Assembly (NCBI RefSeq): GCF_029892065.1
Contig: NZ_CP120374.1
Coordinates: 620,001-684,000 of the forward strand
Direction of reading: 5' to 3'
DNA length: 64,000 nt
Source of the DNA: Sinorhizobium garamanticum
Lineage (GTDB): Bacteria; Pseudomonadota; Alphaproteobacteria; Rhizobiales; Rhizobiaceae
In this document: piece by piece, positions 45,551 through 54,358 of the stretch
How the letters are laid out: each line of letters begins with the position of its first letter
Position numbering within the stretch: the first letter of the stretch is position 1
Program-made: the position numbers and the translations under genes
Notes under the pieces: generated by a model
Told to the model about the DNA's origin: nothing
Databases searched by the model: none
What the model saw: only the letters and a program-made list of their open reading frames with translations

Positions 45551-46429
45551 ATGGTCAAGAACGGCAAGAACGGCAAAAAGGATAAGGCAAAGAATAAAAA
45601 CAAGGACAAGAACAAGGAAAAGAACAGGAAAGTCGCCGAGTTGCAGGAGACGGTGACCAACTCGAACGGCAACTATGCCAAGGAACTCGCCCGATTGCAG
45701 GTGGAGATCGCCCACCTGCAAGCCTGGGTGAAGAAGAGCGGGGCGAGGATCGTCATCGTCTTCGAGGGGCGCGACGCGGCCGGCAAGGGCGGCGTGATCA
45801 AGCGCATCACCGAGCGCGTCAGCCCACGCGTCTTCCGCGTCGTCGCCCTGCCGGCGCCGACCGACCGGGAGAAGACCCAGATCTACATGCAGCGCTATAT
45901 CCAGCAGTTGCCGGCGGCCGGCGAGATCGTGATATTCGACCGCTCCTGGTACAATCGGCCCGGCGTCGAGCGCGTGATGGGCTTCTGCACCGAGGAGAAA
46001 GCGCGGCGTTTCCTTGAGCTTGCGCCCCGTTTCGAGGCGGCGATGATCGAAAGCGGCATCCTCCTGCTCAAATATTTCCTCGACGTCAGCGAAGAGGAAC
46101 AGGAAAAGCGCTTCCGCCAGCGCATCGACGACCCGCTGCGCCAGTGGAAACTAAGCCCGATGGACGTTGAATCCTATCGCCGCTGGTGGGACTATACGCG
46201 CGCCTATGATGAGATGATCCGCATGACGGACACCGACTTTGCCCCTTGGTGGATCGTGCCGTCCAACGACAAGAAGCGCGCGCGCATCAACTGCATCTCG
46301 CACATGCTTGCCTCGATACCCTACGAACGGGTGAAGTTCGCCGAACCCGAACTTGGCAGGCGCCAGAAGCGGCCCGAAGACTACGCTGTGGATACCCATA
46401 CCCGCCGGATAGTGCCGGACGTTTTCTGA
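45551..46429 (+). CDS. ppk2: Polyphosphate kinase 2
   Basis: 292 residues. A Lys-rich tail (residues 3-27) precedes the PPK2 domain: Walker A FEGRDAAGKGG at 71-81, lid region, Walker B FDRSWYNRPGVERVMGF, and the C-terminal DDPLRQWKLSPMD. PPK2 enzymes phosphorylate nucleoside di- or monophosphates from polyphosphate, or the reverse. The 64-base gap after SulP allows co-transcription. Basic tail may bind polyphosphate. PPK2 next to a CYTH triphosphatase gene (52.6 kb) suggests polyphosphate turnover. Confidence 0.92.
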   Translation: MVKNGKNGKKDKAKNKNKDKNKEKNRKVAELQETVTNSNGNYAKELARLQVEIAHLQAWVKKSGARIVIVFEGRDAAGKGGVIKRITERVSPRVFRVVALPAPTDREKTQIYMQRYIQQLPAAGEIVIFDRSWYNRPGVERVMGFCTEEKARRFLELAPRFEAAMIESGILLLKYFLDVSEEEQEKRFRQRIDDPLRQWKLSPMDVESYRRWWDYTRAYDEMIRMTDTDFAPWWIVPSNDKKRARINCISHMLASIPYERVKFAEPELGRRQKRPEDYAVDTHTRRIVPDVF

Positions 46430-46551
46430 ACGGCAATACCTGCTTGTCGTATTTCCCTGCTGGCGAACCGCCTGACGCGTCGCCTGCAGGGAGGCGGTTG
46501 CGGCACCCTGCAGGCCGCAAGCGCTCTCACCCGGCGGCGGCGCGCCGCGCC

Positions 46552-47022
46552 TCAGGCCTTGTCCGGCGACCAGTCGAGGAAGAAGCCGACATCACCGGGC
46601 ATGCCGCCCGGGAAATTGATGATCATCGCCTTCAGCTTGTAGCCCTGCGGCTTGCCGAAGGTCTGGTAGCGCTCGTAGAACTCCTTGGCCTTGCCCTGCA
46701 GCGTTTGCGGCCAGTCGCGATCGGCGCTGTTGATCGCACGGCCGCTGTCGGTGCAGAGCGAGGACGGGAAGCTATAGACCATGGCTTCGAATTTGCCGTC
46801 CTTGACCGCGTTCTGGACGAGGCGGCGAACAACGGCAATTTCCTGCTCCGAGACGTGTTTCTCGAGGAAATCGGCGGCAAAATCGGCGAGCTTCTGCTCC
46901 TGCATCGAGCGCAGCTTCCGCTCCTTGTCCATCTCCTCCATCTCCCGCTCGAGCATCTGCATGCGAAGCTGCTCGGCGCTGAGCGGTGCTGCACCTGGAT
47001 CGAGGTCTTTGTTTTCCGGCAT
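46552..47022 (-). CDS. Conserved hypothetical cytosolic protein
   Basis: 156 residues, no family recognised. The N-terminal half is a charged helix, likely coiled coil (SAEQLRMQMLEREMEEMDKE); the second half (QNAVKDGKFEAMVYSFPSSL, AKEFYERYQTFGKPQGYKL, IINFPGGMPGDVGFF) looks globular. No signal peptide. Start set at the ATG at 47022 with GTGGAGCACGTG before it; a GTG at 47034 is in frame. It is the only minus-strand gene in the block and is convergent with ppk2. Confidence 0.6.
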   Translation of the reverse strand: MPENKDLDPGAAPLSAEQLRMQMLEREMEEMDKERKLRSMQEQKLADFAADFLEKHVSEQEIAVVRRLVQNAVKDGKFEAMVYSFPSSLCTDSGRAINSADRDWPQTLQGKAKEFYERYQTFGKPQGYKLKAMIINFPGGMPGDVGFFLDWSPDKA

Positions 47023-47624
47023 CACGTGCTCCACTTCAAGTCAAGAGGACGAATGGCTGCTCATAGGGACGTACATAAGAGGCGCGAGCCATGCCTGACG
47101 GATGACCCCACGACAAGAGCAGTGAGGGGCAGGAGGGTAAGCCTGTCGGAATGCACCTCGGTTGAAGGTGCCCTCGTGCGCGATCGTCATGTCCCCTCCA
47201 AATCGCATGCAGTTGTTGCATTCACGCGTTTCAGCTCGTCGGGCACAGCATTGCGGTGGACGGTGTTGCGCGTTCGGTGGGACGCGCCCGCTCTACATCG
47301 GCAACTTTAGAAATGAGCAGACGGCATGTCATTGATTTGAGACAAATGCGATTTCGCCGCCTGGTCCTCCTTGGAGCTCCCGGCACGCTGACGCGTCCGA
47401 CCGGGTAGTGGACCTAAGGTGCTCGCGGCCTGCATGCCCGGCGGGCGCAGCAACCCACGAGGAGCACGGCCCACCGGCGTTCAGGAAATACTGGTTGAGT
47501 GGCTGTCGCCTCACCTTGAAGGCACCTGCGCCACAAGGGCGCGGAGGATTTTTTCACATGTTGACTGCGATCAACGACTTCAGCCTCGGTCACGTAATAA
47601 AAGGGAGAAGGAAGGATTCGAGTA
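47023..47624. other. Divergent upstream region with FixK-like site
   Basis: About 600 bases. The right end holds the site at 47561. A weaker site-like string (TTGATTTGAGACAA, 47332-47345) has two mismatches. No gene supported inside. Confidence 0.4.
47561..47574. promoter_or_regulatory. FixK/FNR-type site upstream of the secreted micropeptide
   Basis: TTGACTGCGATCAA, an exact copy of the 14-mer at 41881. It is 50 bases upstream of the ATG of the 50-residue gene at 47625 and would drive that gene and DUF3300/DUF2950 behind it. Confidence 0.75.
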
Positions 47625-47777
47625 ATGAGCAAATTCTCGAGAATTCGCACGGCGGCGATTGCACTCTTTGCGATACTGGGCGCCTCGGCACCAGCTTCTG
47701 CGGAATTCGACTATTACGAGGGCATTGACCCAGCACAGCGACCCGCCAGGAAGCCCGCGACCATCGTTCAACCATGA
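47625..47777 (+). CDS. Secreted 50-residue small protein
   Basis: A complete short gene: ATG to TGA, 50 codons. The N-terminus is a textbook signal peptide (SKFSRIRT basic, then IALFAILGASAPASA with Ala-x-Ala cleavage), leaving a mature peptide of about 24 residues starting EFDYYEGIDPAQR. AAGGAAGGA lies about nine bases upstream of the ATG, and a perfect FixK-like site is 50 bases upstream. It precedes the DUF3300 gene by 78 bases on the same strand. Function unknown; export to the periplasm is predicted. It could be an accessory of the following DUF3300/DUF2950 proteins. Confidence 0.7.
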   Translation: MSKFSRIRTAAIALFAILGASAPASAEFDYYEGIDPAQRPARKPATIVQP

Positions 47778-47855
47778 GCCCATCCGGCGCGATGGTGCGA
47801 TGACCGTCGCGTCGCGCACCAGAATTTGGCCGCAAGGCTCTTCCGGGGGAGGAAA

Positions 47856-49250
47856 ATGGACAAAAACCAGATCCTCATGCTTTGCCGCGCCGCGGCAGTT
47901 GCGCTGGCGCTCCTTACACCTTGTAGTCTCGCGTTGGCCCAGCAAAAGGAAATACCTCCACCGCCTGCGCCGGCTGAGGCCGCACCCGAGCCGCTCAGCG
48001 ACGACGAGCTCGAAGTCCTGGTCGCCCGGATTGCACTCTATCCGGACGAGCTGGTGGCGCTCATCTCGGCCGCCTCGCTTTATCCGCTGCAGATCGTCGA
48101 GGCCGAGCGGTTCCTCGAGGCCCGCAAGAAAAAGTCCGAGCTGAAGCCGAAGGATGACTGGGACGGCAGCGTGATCTCGCTCCTGAACTATCCCGAGATC
48201 GTCAAGATGATGAGCGAGGATCTCGAATGGACGCAGAGTTTCGGGGAGGCGATCGCCAATCAGCAGAAGGACGTGCTGATCGCCATCCAGCAATTGCGTG
48301 ACGAGGCGGTCGCCAAGGACATCATCAAGACGGACGACAAGATCAAGGTGGTCGAGGAGGGCGACAATATCGTCATCCAGTCGGCGAGCCCCGAGACGAT
48401 CTACGTGCCGCAATATCCGCCTGAAATGCTCTACGAGCCGGACTACGTGCCTGCGCCGATCAGCTATTACGAAGAGCCCTATCCCGCCTATTGGTATCCG
48501 GGCGCAGCCTTCTTCGCCGGTGCGGTCACCGGCGCGATCTTCGGTGCCATTGTCGACTGGGACGACTGGGGCGTCTGGGGCGGCCGCTGGGACGGCGACA
48601 TCGATGTCGACTGCAACAAGTGCTTCAACAACATCGACTTCGACGGCAAGGTCAACTGGAACGACATCGACTGGAAGAATGTCGACCGCAGCAAGATCAG
48701 CTTCGACCGCGACCAGCTCCAGAAGTTCGACCGCACCAACATCAAGAACAACCTCAAGGCCAACGGCAACAACAACCTGCGCAACCGCGCCGCCGCGATC
48801 AATCGCGACCGCCCGCAGGCACGCCCGGGCGGCGCCGGCCAGCTCAAGGACGTGCGCAAGAGCACCCTCGAGGGGTTGAAGGCCCAACCGAGACGGGATG
48901 CCGCGGCGCGGCCGGCCGCACGGCCTGGCGGCGGACAGGCGGTGGCCAAAACGAAATCTGGAGGCGGAAAGCCGAGCGTCAATCGCCCCAAGGGCCAGAA
49001 GTCCTCGCAGGTGAACCGGCCGGCCGGCAAGAAGAAGATGGCCTCCAAGGCGCAGAACCGGCCGAAGAAGCCGTCGGGCCTCGGCAATGTCAATTCCGGC
49101 CGGCGCGAGGTTGCCTCCTCGCGGCGCGGTGGCCACAGCATGGGTGGCGGTCATCGCGGCGGTGGGCGGCCCCAGATGAGTCGCGGCGGCGGCAGGCCGC
49201 CGATGCACCGTGGCGGCGGGGGCCGTGGCGGTGGTGGACGCAGGCGCTGA
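47856..49250 (+). CDS. DUF3300 family periplasmic protein
   Basis: 464 residues. Signal peptide (LCRAAAVALALLTPCSLALAQ), then DUF3300: LSDDELEVLVARIALYPDEL, AASLYPLQIVEAERFL and ASPETIYVPQYPPE. A central acidic Trp-rich zone (DWDDWGVWGGRWDGDID) and Asn-rich stretch precede a strongly basic Gly-, Arg- and Pro-rich C-terminus (about residues 310-464), likely disordered and nucleic-acid or polyanion binding. GGGGAGGAAA precedes the ATG at 47856. It is 17 bases upstream of the DUF2950 gene; the two families are typically neighbours, so a joint envelope role is likely, though unknown. Confidence 0.85.
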   Translation: MDKNQILMLCRAAAVALALLTPCSLALAQQKEIPPPPAPAEAAPEPLSDDELEVLVARIALYPDELVALISAASLYPLQIVEAERFLEARKKKSELKPKDDWDGSVISLLNYPEIVKMMSEDLEWTQSFGEAIANQQKDVLIAIQQLRDEAVAKDIIKTDDKIKVVEEGDNIVIQSASPETIYVPQYPPEMLYEPDYVPAPISYYEEPYPAYWYPGAAFFAGAVTGAIFGAIVDWDDWGVWGGRWDGDIDVDCNKCFNNIDFDGKVNWNDIDWKNVDRSKISFDRDQLQKFDRTNIKNNLKANGNNNLRNRAAAINRDRPQARPGGAGQLKDVRKSTLEGLKAQPRRDAAARPAARPGGGQAVAKTKSGGGKPSVNRPKGQKSSQVNRPAGKKKMASKAQNRPKKPSGLGNVNSGRREVASSRRGGHSMGGGHRGGGRPQMSRGGGRPPMHRGGGGRGGGGRRR

Positions 49251-49267
49251 GCGGAGGGAGAACGGCC

Positions 49268-50236
49268 ATGACCAAACTTTTGCACACCCTTCTCCTCGGA
49301 TCGGCGCTCTCGCTTGCGGGCGGCCTTGCAAGTATCGACGCCGCCGTCGCGCAGGCGCAGCAGCCAGAGCAGGCGCAGCAACCGCCGGGCATCGACGACT
49401 ACGCCGCGGCCGAAGATCCGCCGGCCTTCGACGATCCGGCCAAAGCGGTGGAGGCCTTCAAGGCGAGGCTGGCCGCCAACGACTTCGACGGGCTGGCAAA
49501 GCTGCTAGGCCTCGATGCGGCAAAGGCGAAGACCGGCGAAGGGGCGATGGAAACCTTCGCGCTCATTCGCGAGGGGGCGGCCCGCAACGTTGTGGTGCGC
49601 GACCTTGACGAACGCAAGATCCTCGAGATCGGCGACCGCCTCTGGCCGCTGCCGTTTCCGCTCACCAAAGGTGAGGACGGCAAATGGGCCTTCGACACCT
49701 ATGTCGGGCTGGAGGAGATCGTCAACCGTCGTGTCGGCGAGAACGAGCTCGAGGCGATCGAGGCGGCGCGCGCCTATGTCCAGGCGCAGAAGGATTACGC
49801 TTCGCAGGACCGCGACGCCGACGGTGTCCTCGAACATGCCCAGAAGCTGATCAGCACCCCCGGCCAGACCGACGGCCTCTACTGGCCGGCCGAGCAGGGC
49901 GATGGCGAGAGCCCGGTGGGCGACGCGATCAGCGAGGCGGCGCTGGAGAAGGCGAAGGCGGGTGAGGGCTATTTTGGCTACCGCTTCCGCATCCTGACGT
50001 CGCAAGGCGACAACATCGCCGGCGGCAGATACGACTATGTCATCAACGGCAATATGATCGCCGGATTCGGCCTGATCGCCTGGCCGGTCAAATATGCCGA
50101 GACCGGCGTCAAGACCTTCGTCGTCAACCAGCAGGGTATCGTTTACGAGGCAGATCTCGGTCCGAGCACCGAGGCGATCGTGCCGTTCATCGACCGCTTC
50201 GATCCCGACGACAAGTGGAGCGTGGTGGCTGACTGA
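49268..50236 (+). CDS. DUF2950 family periplasmic protein
   Basis: 322 residues. Signal peptide (LLHTLLLGSALSLAGGLA ... AVAQA), then DUF2950: FDDPAKAVEAFKARLAANDF, LPLTK-like PFPLTKGEDGKWAFDT, ENELEAIEAARAYVQAQKDY, and the conserved end DLGPSTEAIVPFIDRFDPDDKW. Function unknown. The end of a second copy of this gene is present in the scar at 36.55-36.64 kb. It ends 140 bases before the MscS channel. Confidence 0.85.
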   Translation: MTKLLHTLLLGSALSLAGGLASIDAAVAQAQQPEQAQQPPGIDDYAAAEDPPAFDDPAKAVEAFKARLAANDFDGLAKLLGLDAAKAKTGEGAMETFALIREGAARNVVVRDLDERKILEIGDRLWPLPFPLTKGEDGKWAFDTYVGLEEIVNRRVGENELEAIEAARAYVQAQKDYASQDRDADGVLEHAQKLISTPGQTDGLYWPAEQGDGESPVGDAISEAALEKAKAGEGYFGYRFRILTSQGDNIAGGRYDYVINGNMIAGFGLIAWPVKYAETGVKTFVVNQQGIVYEADLGPSTEAIVPFIDRFDPDDKWSVVAD

Positions 50237-50376
50237 GTGCTGACCTGTGAGCGGCGCGGTGCCATTCGGACGGTTTACGGACGCTTTGCCCATACCCTCT
50301 TCTCGCCCGGGCAAGCACGGCCCCAGCGAACCGATCGCCTGCGCTGGTGCAAAGAAAAGATAACGGGGTTATTGCG

Positions 50377-52482
50377 ATGCTCAAGCGTGTTCACGGTGGC
50401 GCATTGCTCGCCTCGCTCCTTTTGCTTCTGCGGCTCGTTTTTGGCTTCGCCGCTCCTGTGGCCGCCCAAGAACTGACGGCCGCGCCGCCTCCGGCCAAGG
50501 TGCAGCAACTGATCGAGTTGCTCGACGATCCAGAGGTTCGCCAATGGCTGGTGTCCAAGCAGACGGCTGCGCCGGCGGCACCGGCGCCGCCAACCGGGCT
50601 TGCCTCCCAATGGGTCGCGGAAATCAGGAAGCACTTGGGCGGGATGCGGGATGCGGTTCCACGGATGGTTCCCGAATGGCGGGCCGCGAAGGATCGCATC
50701 GCCAGCGATATGCAGAGCCAGGGAACGATGCCCATTCTGCGGGGGTTCGCCTTCCTGTTGCTCGTCGGCTATGGCGCCGAATACTTGCTACGCTATTTCC
50801 TGCGGCGTAATGCCGAGCGCAATGCTGCCCAGTACGGAGGCGGTCTTGGCGCCTTCATCCACATCGCACCGCTTGTCGCCTTCGCGATCGCCGCAATTGC
50901 CACTTTCGTGCTTTCCGATTGGCCGCCCCGCCTCGAGGCCGCGATCGCGCCGCTGCTCATTGCCTGGATCGTCGCCCGCCTGCTGATTGCTGTCGTGTCC
51001 GCTGTGTTCAAGCCGACAGCCGAGTTGGCCGCGACGCCGCAGGCGGGGGAGCATGCCACGCTTGCCCCGGACGACGCCAAGTTCTGGTTCAATCGATCCG
51101 TGTTGTTCATCTGTGCATTCGCCGTTGTGTGGGCCGTTGGCGATCTGATGCAGGCACTTTCATTTCCGGTAGACGTTCATGACCTCGTCACGGCCGTTCT
51201 CGGGCTCGTCATTCTCGGTCTGGCGATCGACACGGTGCTTCGCCGGCCTGGCCAGTCGGTGACGGCCGCGCGCCGGATGCTCCGCAATGCGATGATTATC
51301 GCCTTCGTGGCACTGCTGTGGCTCCTTTGGGTTGCGGGCATGAAGGTGCTGTTCTGGATCGGTATCTATGTTCTCGGCTTGCCGCCGCTCTTGCGCTTTA
51401 CCAGCGCGACGACGAGGACGATGCTCGACACCTCGGCGACCGACGGCATGCGCGTGCTGCGCCATGTGGTGATCGAGCGGGGCGCCCGGCTGGTGATCAT
51501 TGGGCTCGCGGCTGCCTGGCTCGCTGTCGTCTTCCGCTTCAACGGCAGTTCGATGATGCAGGACGATGCCTTCAACCGCATCTTCCGTGGCGTGCTTGCG
51601 GGCATCGTCATCCTGCTCGCGGCAGATCTCATCTGGCAACTGGCAAAGGAGCTCATCAATCAGCGTCTGAAGCAGGCGAGCGTTGACGTCGCGGACCCGG
51701 CGCAGCTCGCGCGTGATATGCGCCTGCGTACGCTGCTGCCGATCCTGCGAAACTTCCTGGCCGCCTTCATTGCCATAGTCGCGGTGCTGATGGTTCTTTC
51801 CGGCCTTGGTATCGCGATCGGTCCCCTGATCGCCGGTGCGGGCGTCTTCGGCGTCGCAATCGGCTTCGGCTCGCAGACGCTGGTCAAGGACGTCATCAGC
51901 GGCATCTTCTATATGATGGACGATGCCTTCCGCGTCGGCGAATATATCCAGAGCGGCAGCTATATGGGGACTGTCGAATCCTTCAGCATCCGCTCCGTCA
52001 AGCTGCGCCACCACCGCGGTCCTGTGTTCACCGTGCCGTTCGGCTCGCTCGGCGCCGTGCAGAACATGAGCCGCGACTGGGTGATCGACAAGTTCAAGAT
52101 CAACGTTTCCTACGACACCGATGTCGCCAAGGTGAAGAAGGTGGTGAAGGGTGTCGGCGCGACGCTGCTCGAGGATCCGGAGTTGGGGCCGCTGATCATT
52201 GAAACGGTGAAGATGAAGGGCGTCGAGCAGTTCGGCGATTATGGCGTGACGTTGAGCTTCGCGATGAAGACCAAGCCGGGAAACCAGACCCAGATCCGGC
52301 GGCGGGCGCAGGCCCTGATCAAGGAAGCCTTCAAGACGAATGGCATCTCGTTTGCCTCCCCGACGGTGCAGGTCGCGGGCGACGATACGCAATCGACGAC
52401 GGCTGCGGCCGCCGCAACCCGCGATGCAATCGCCAAGAAGAATGCGGTCTTAAACCAGGGAGGCGAGGCTGCGGCGGAATAG
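50377..52482 (+). CDS. Mechanosensitive channel, MscS family (large, with N-terminal extension)
   Basis: About 701 residues. Signal-like N-terminus (HGGALLASLLLLLRLVFGF), a periplasmic segment rich in Pro and Ala, several transmembrane helices, then the MscS core: GLGIAIGPLIAGAGVFGVAIGFGSQTLVKDVISG, VGEYIQSGSYMGTVESFSIRS and VPFGSLGAVQNMSRDW. The pore helix and beta domain are intact; the C-terminal cytosolic cage follows. Larger than E. coli MscS and closer to the YbiO/MscK-like group in layout. Start at the ATG at 50377 is preferred, though a GTG at 50347 is in frame. Protects against hypo-osmotic shock. Confidence 0.88.
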   Translation: MLKRVHGGALLASLLLLLRLVFGFAAPVAAQELTAAPPPAKVQQLIELLDDPEVRQWLVSKQTAAPAAPAPPTGLASQWVAEIRKHLGGMRDAVPRMVPEWRAAKDRIASDMQSQGTMPILRGFAFLLLVGYGAEYLLRYFLRRNAERNAAQYGGGLGAFIHIAPLVAFAIAAIATFVLSDWPPRLEAAIAPLLIAWIVARLLIAVVSAVFKPTAELAATPQAGEHATLAPDDAKFWFNRSVLFICAFAVVWAVGDLMQALSFPVDVHDLVTAVLGLVILGLAIDTVLRRPGQSVTAARRMLRNAMIIAFVALLWLLWVAGMKVLFWIGIYVLGLPPLLRFTSATTRTMLDTSATDGMRVLRHVVIERGARLVIIGLAAAWLAVVFRFNGSSMMQDDAFNRIFRGVLAGIVILLAADLIWQLAKELINQRLKQASVDVADPAQLARDMRLRTLLPILRNFLAAFIAIVAVLMVLSGLGIAIGPLIAGAGVFGVAIGFGSQTLVKDVISGIFYMMDDAFRVGEYIQSGSYMGTVESFSIRSVKLRHHRGPVFTVPFGSLGAVQNMSRDWVIDKFKINVSYDTDVAKVKKVVKGVGATLLEDPELGPLIIETVKMKGVEQFGDYGVTLSFAMKTKPGNQTQIRRRAQALIKEAFKTNGISFASPTVQVAGDDTQSTTAAAAATRDAIAKKNAVLNQGGEAAAE

Positions 52483-52586
52483 CTGACAAAATGTCAAAAA
52501 GGACGCCCCTTGTCCCGGATGAATGAAGAGCACGTTTGCGCAAGGCAGAATATGGTTCGCGACGCGGCGCACGCATAGGCAAAATA

Positions 52587-53102
52587 ATGGCAATAGAGAT
52601 CGAACGTAAGTTTCAGGTCTTGGATGATCGTTGGCGGAAGAGCGCCTCGGCGGGCTCCGCACTTCGGCAAGCCTACCTCATTGCAACAAAAAACCGTACG
52701 CTGCGCGTGAGGACAATTGACGCCGAGCGCGCGACTTTGACAGCCAAGTTCCGCAGAGACCGTATGCGACGCGAGGAGTATGAATATGCAATACCGTATT
52801 CCGACGCGCTGCAGATGTTCGAGTTCGCGTTGGGCATCGTCGAGAAGACTCGATACCAGGTTCGCTATGCTGATCATCTCTGGCATATCGACGTCTATTC
52901 CGGGGCAAATAGTGGCCTGGTCGTCGCTGAAATAGAATTGCGCAACTGTTGGGATGATCCCCCGCATCCGAAATGGCTCGGTCCTGAGATCACAGAGAAT
53001 CCGCTGTACTCAAATCGCGCACTGGCAATGAGAAGTCGCACCTCAACTGAAATGTCGCCCTCGCCGTCGCCGGTTGGACGATCGGACTCGACTACAGACT
53101 GA
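52587..53102 (+). CDS. CYTH domain protein (inorganic triphosphatase-like)
   Basis: 171 residues. It starts with the signature EIERKFQV of CYTH phosphatases and has RTLRVRTIDAERATLTAKFRR, VEKTRYQVRY and VVAEIELRNCWDDP, which make the cationic tunnel that binds triphosphates. Family members hydrolyse inorganic triphosphate, thiamine triphosphate or short polyphosphate, or act with PPK systems. The open frame begins earlier at 52536 but ATG 52587 puts the motif at the N-terminus. It follows mscS by 100 bases on the same strand. Confidence 0.85.
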   Translation: MAIEIERKFQVLDDRWRKSASAGSALRQAYLIATKNRTLRVRTIDAERATLTAKFRRDRMRREEYEYAIPYSDALQMFEFALGIVEKTRYQVRYADHLWHIDVYSGANSGLVVAEIELRNCWDDPPHPKWLGPEITENPLYSNRALAMRSRTSTEMSPSPSPVGRSDSTTD

Positions 53103-53608
53103 CTGCCTACGACGTTTTCGAATTGGCCGGCGTCGCCAATCGCTTCCCACCTGCCGACGCGGCCGCGCTTAATGACGCGACAGCGGCAGTGGTAGTCGCC
53201 GCCTCTGGCCTCATTGATAGGCTGAGTGCCCCTGCGCTGCGTTTCCGATTTCTTGGCATCGCTTCTTCCTCCGCCTTTGATCCTCTCTCAAAATGGTCAG
53301 GGTACCGACCCGTCGGCGCAAGCCGTCTTCGGCTGAATCGGATTTATCGAGTTTGAAATCGGTGGCGCCGATTTCGGAATCGAATGAGCGCGATTTATTT
53401 TGACTTGCAGGCACTTCGGGGCAAGTTGAATCGACTCTTTCAGGTGCGAACGCCGTTCGTTTGGACAGACTTTCTGAATCAAAAATGTTGAAGGGGGAAT
53501 CGAATGATCGCAATTTGTCTCAACGTGCCTGCACGTTGAGATGCGATCGGGACGACGTGTTACGCATCGTCCCGACCTGGGCATTTGGGCGGGTTTCTGC
53601 CACTGTTC
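53103..53608. other. Intergenic with diffuse direct repeats
   Basis: 506 bases. Two loosely similar stretches (GGAATCGAATGAGCGCGATT near 53383 and GGAATCGAATGATCGCAATT near 53499) recur about 115 bases apart. No gene recognised. Confidence 0.35.
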
Positions 53609-54358
53609 CTATTCGCGGTCGTCGCCATCGAGGATGCGCATGACGACCGCGCCGTCGAGCGCCTGAGCGTCGGACAGCGCCTTGATCAGGCCGTTGAAAG
53701 CACTCTTGCGTTCGCTAAGGATCGCTGTCGCCTGGTTCAACGCCGTCTCCAGCCGGTCATGGACACGGGCGGCCAACTCGGGATTGCGGTCGAGCACGTC
53801 GCCCGGGCTGCGATGCGGCCGATAAAGCAGCGGATGCTCGGCGCCGAAGCCCAGCGTCCGCTCGATGTCAAACGCCATTCTGGTCGCCCGCGCCAGATCG
53901 CTGTCGTCCGTGCCGCCGGAGCCGCCGGAGATGCGTTTGAGGACAAGCGCCTCGGCGGCCCGTCCGGCCATCAGCATGGCGAGCATGTTTGCGTGCCACT
54001 CCGGGGTGTCGTTTCCCGATGGATGGAAGCCGAGCAGATTGTAGCCGCCCTGTCCGGTGTCGATATTGAGGCCGCGGATCGGCCCGAGGTCGAGAGCATG
54101 GTGAACGACCGCATGTCCGGCTTCGTGGATCGCAAACCGCCAGCGGAGGTCGATAGGCACGGGCGGACGATTGCTGCGGATGCCGTCCTCGATATCCTGA
54201 TAGCGCATGGCCCGCTTGCCGCGGCGCGCCTTCAATCTCGCCTCGCGGACAATGCGCTCGATATCGGCCCCGGTCAGCCCCATGGCCCGTGTCGCCAGGC
54301 GCCGCAACACGGCAGCTTCGGCTCCGGACGCGTTCGGTGTCCTGGCTACATCGCTCAT
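53609..54358 (-). CDS. M41-type zinc peptidase domain, split FtsH-like protease (protease half)
   Basis: 249 residues. It opens with part of an AAA lid (ATRAMGLTGADIERIVREARLKARR) and then the M41 peptidase: zinc motif HEAGH at 78-82, GYNLLGFHPSG, MLAMLMAGRAAEALVL, and a conserved acidic stretch SGGTDDSDLARAT that should supply the third zinc ligand. No transmembrane segment. The ATG overlaps the TGA of the ATPase gene (ATGA), so the two are translated together. In FtsH, ATPase and peptidase are one chain; here they are separated inside the lid. Confidence 0.85.
   Translation of the reverse strand: MSDVARTPNASGAEAAVLRRLATRAMGLTGADIERIVREARLKARRGKRAMRYQDIEDGIRSNRPPVPIDLRWRFAIHEAGHAVVHHALDLGPIRGLNIDTGQGGYNLLGFHPSGNDTPEWHANMLAMLMAGRAAEALVLKRISGGSGGTDDSDLARATRMAFDIERTLGFGAEHPLLYRPHRSPGDVLDRNPELAARVHDRLETALNQATAILSERKSAFNGLIKALSDAQALDGAVVMRILDGDDRE

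Noticed and set aside
47332..47345. TTGATTTGAGACAA as another FixK box
   Set aside because: Two mismatches in the right half and a position nearly 300 bases from either possible start.
52485..52498. TGACAAAATGTCA palindrome as a FixK site before the CYTH gene
   Set aside because: The half-sites are spaced by three bases around TGACA/TGTCA, which does not fit TTGAY-N4-ATCAA, and it overlaps the region just after the mscS stop.
53211..53584. Minus-strand frames around 53.3 kb
   Set aside because: Different frames overlap with no motif; the only pattern is diffuse repeated sequence.
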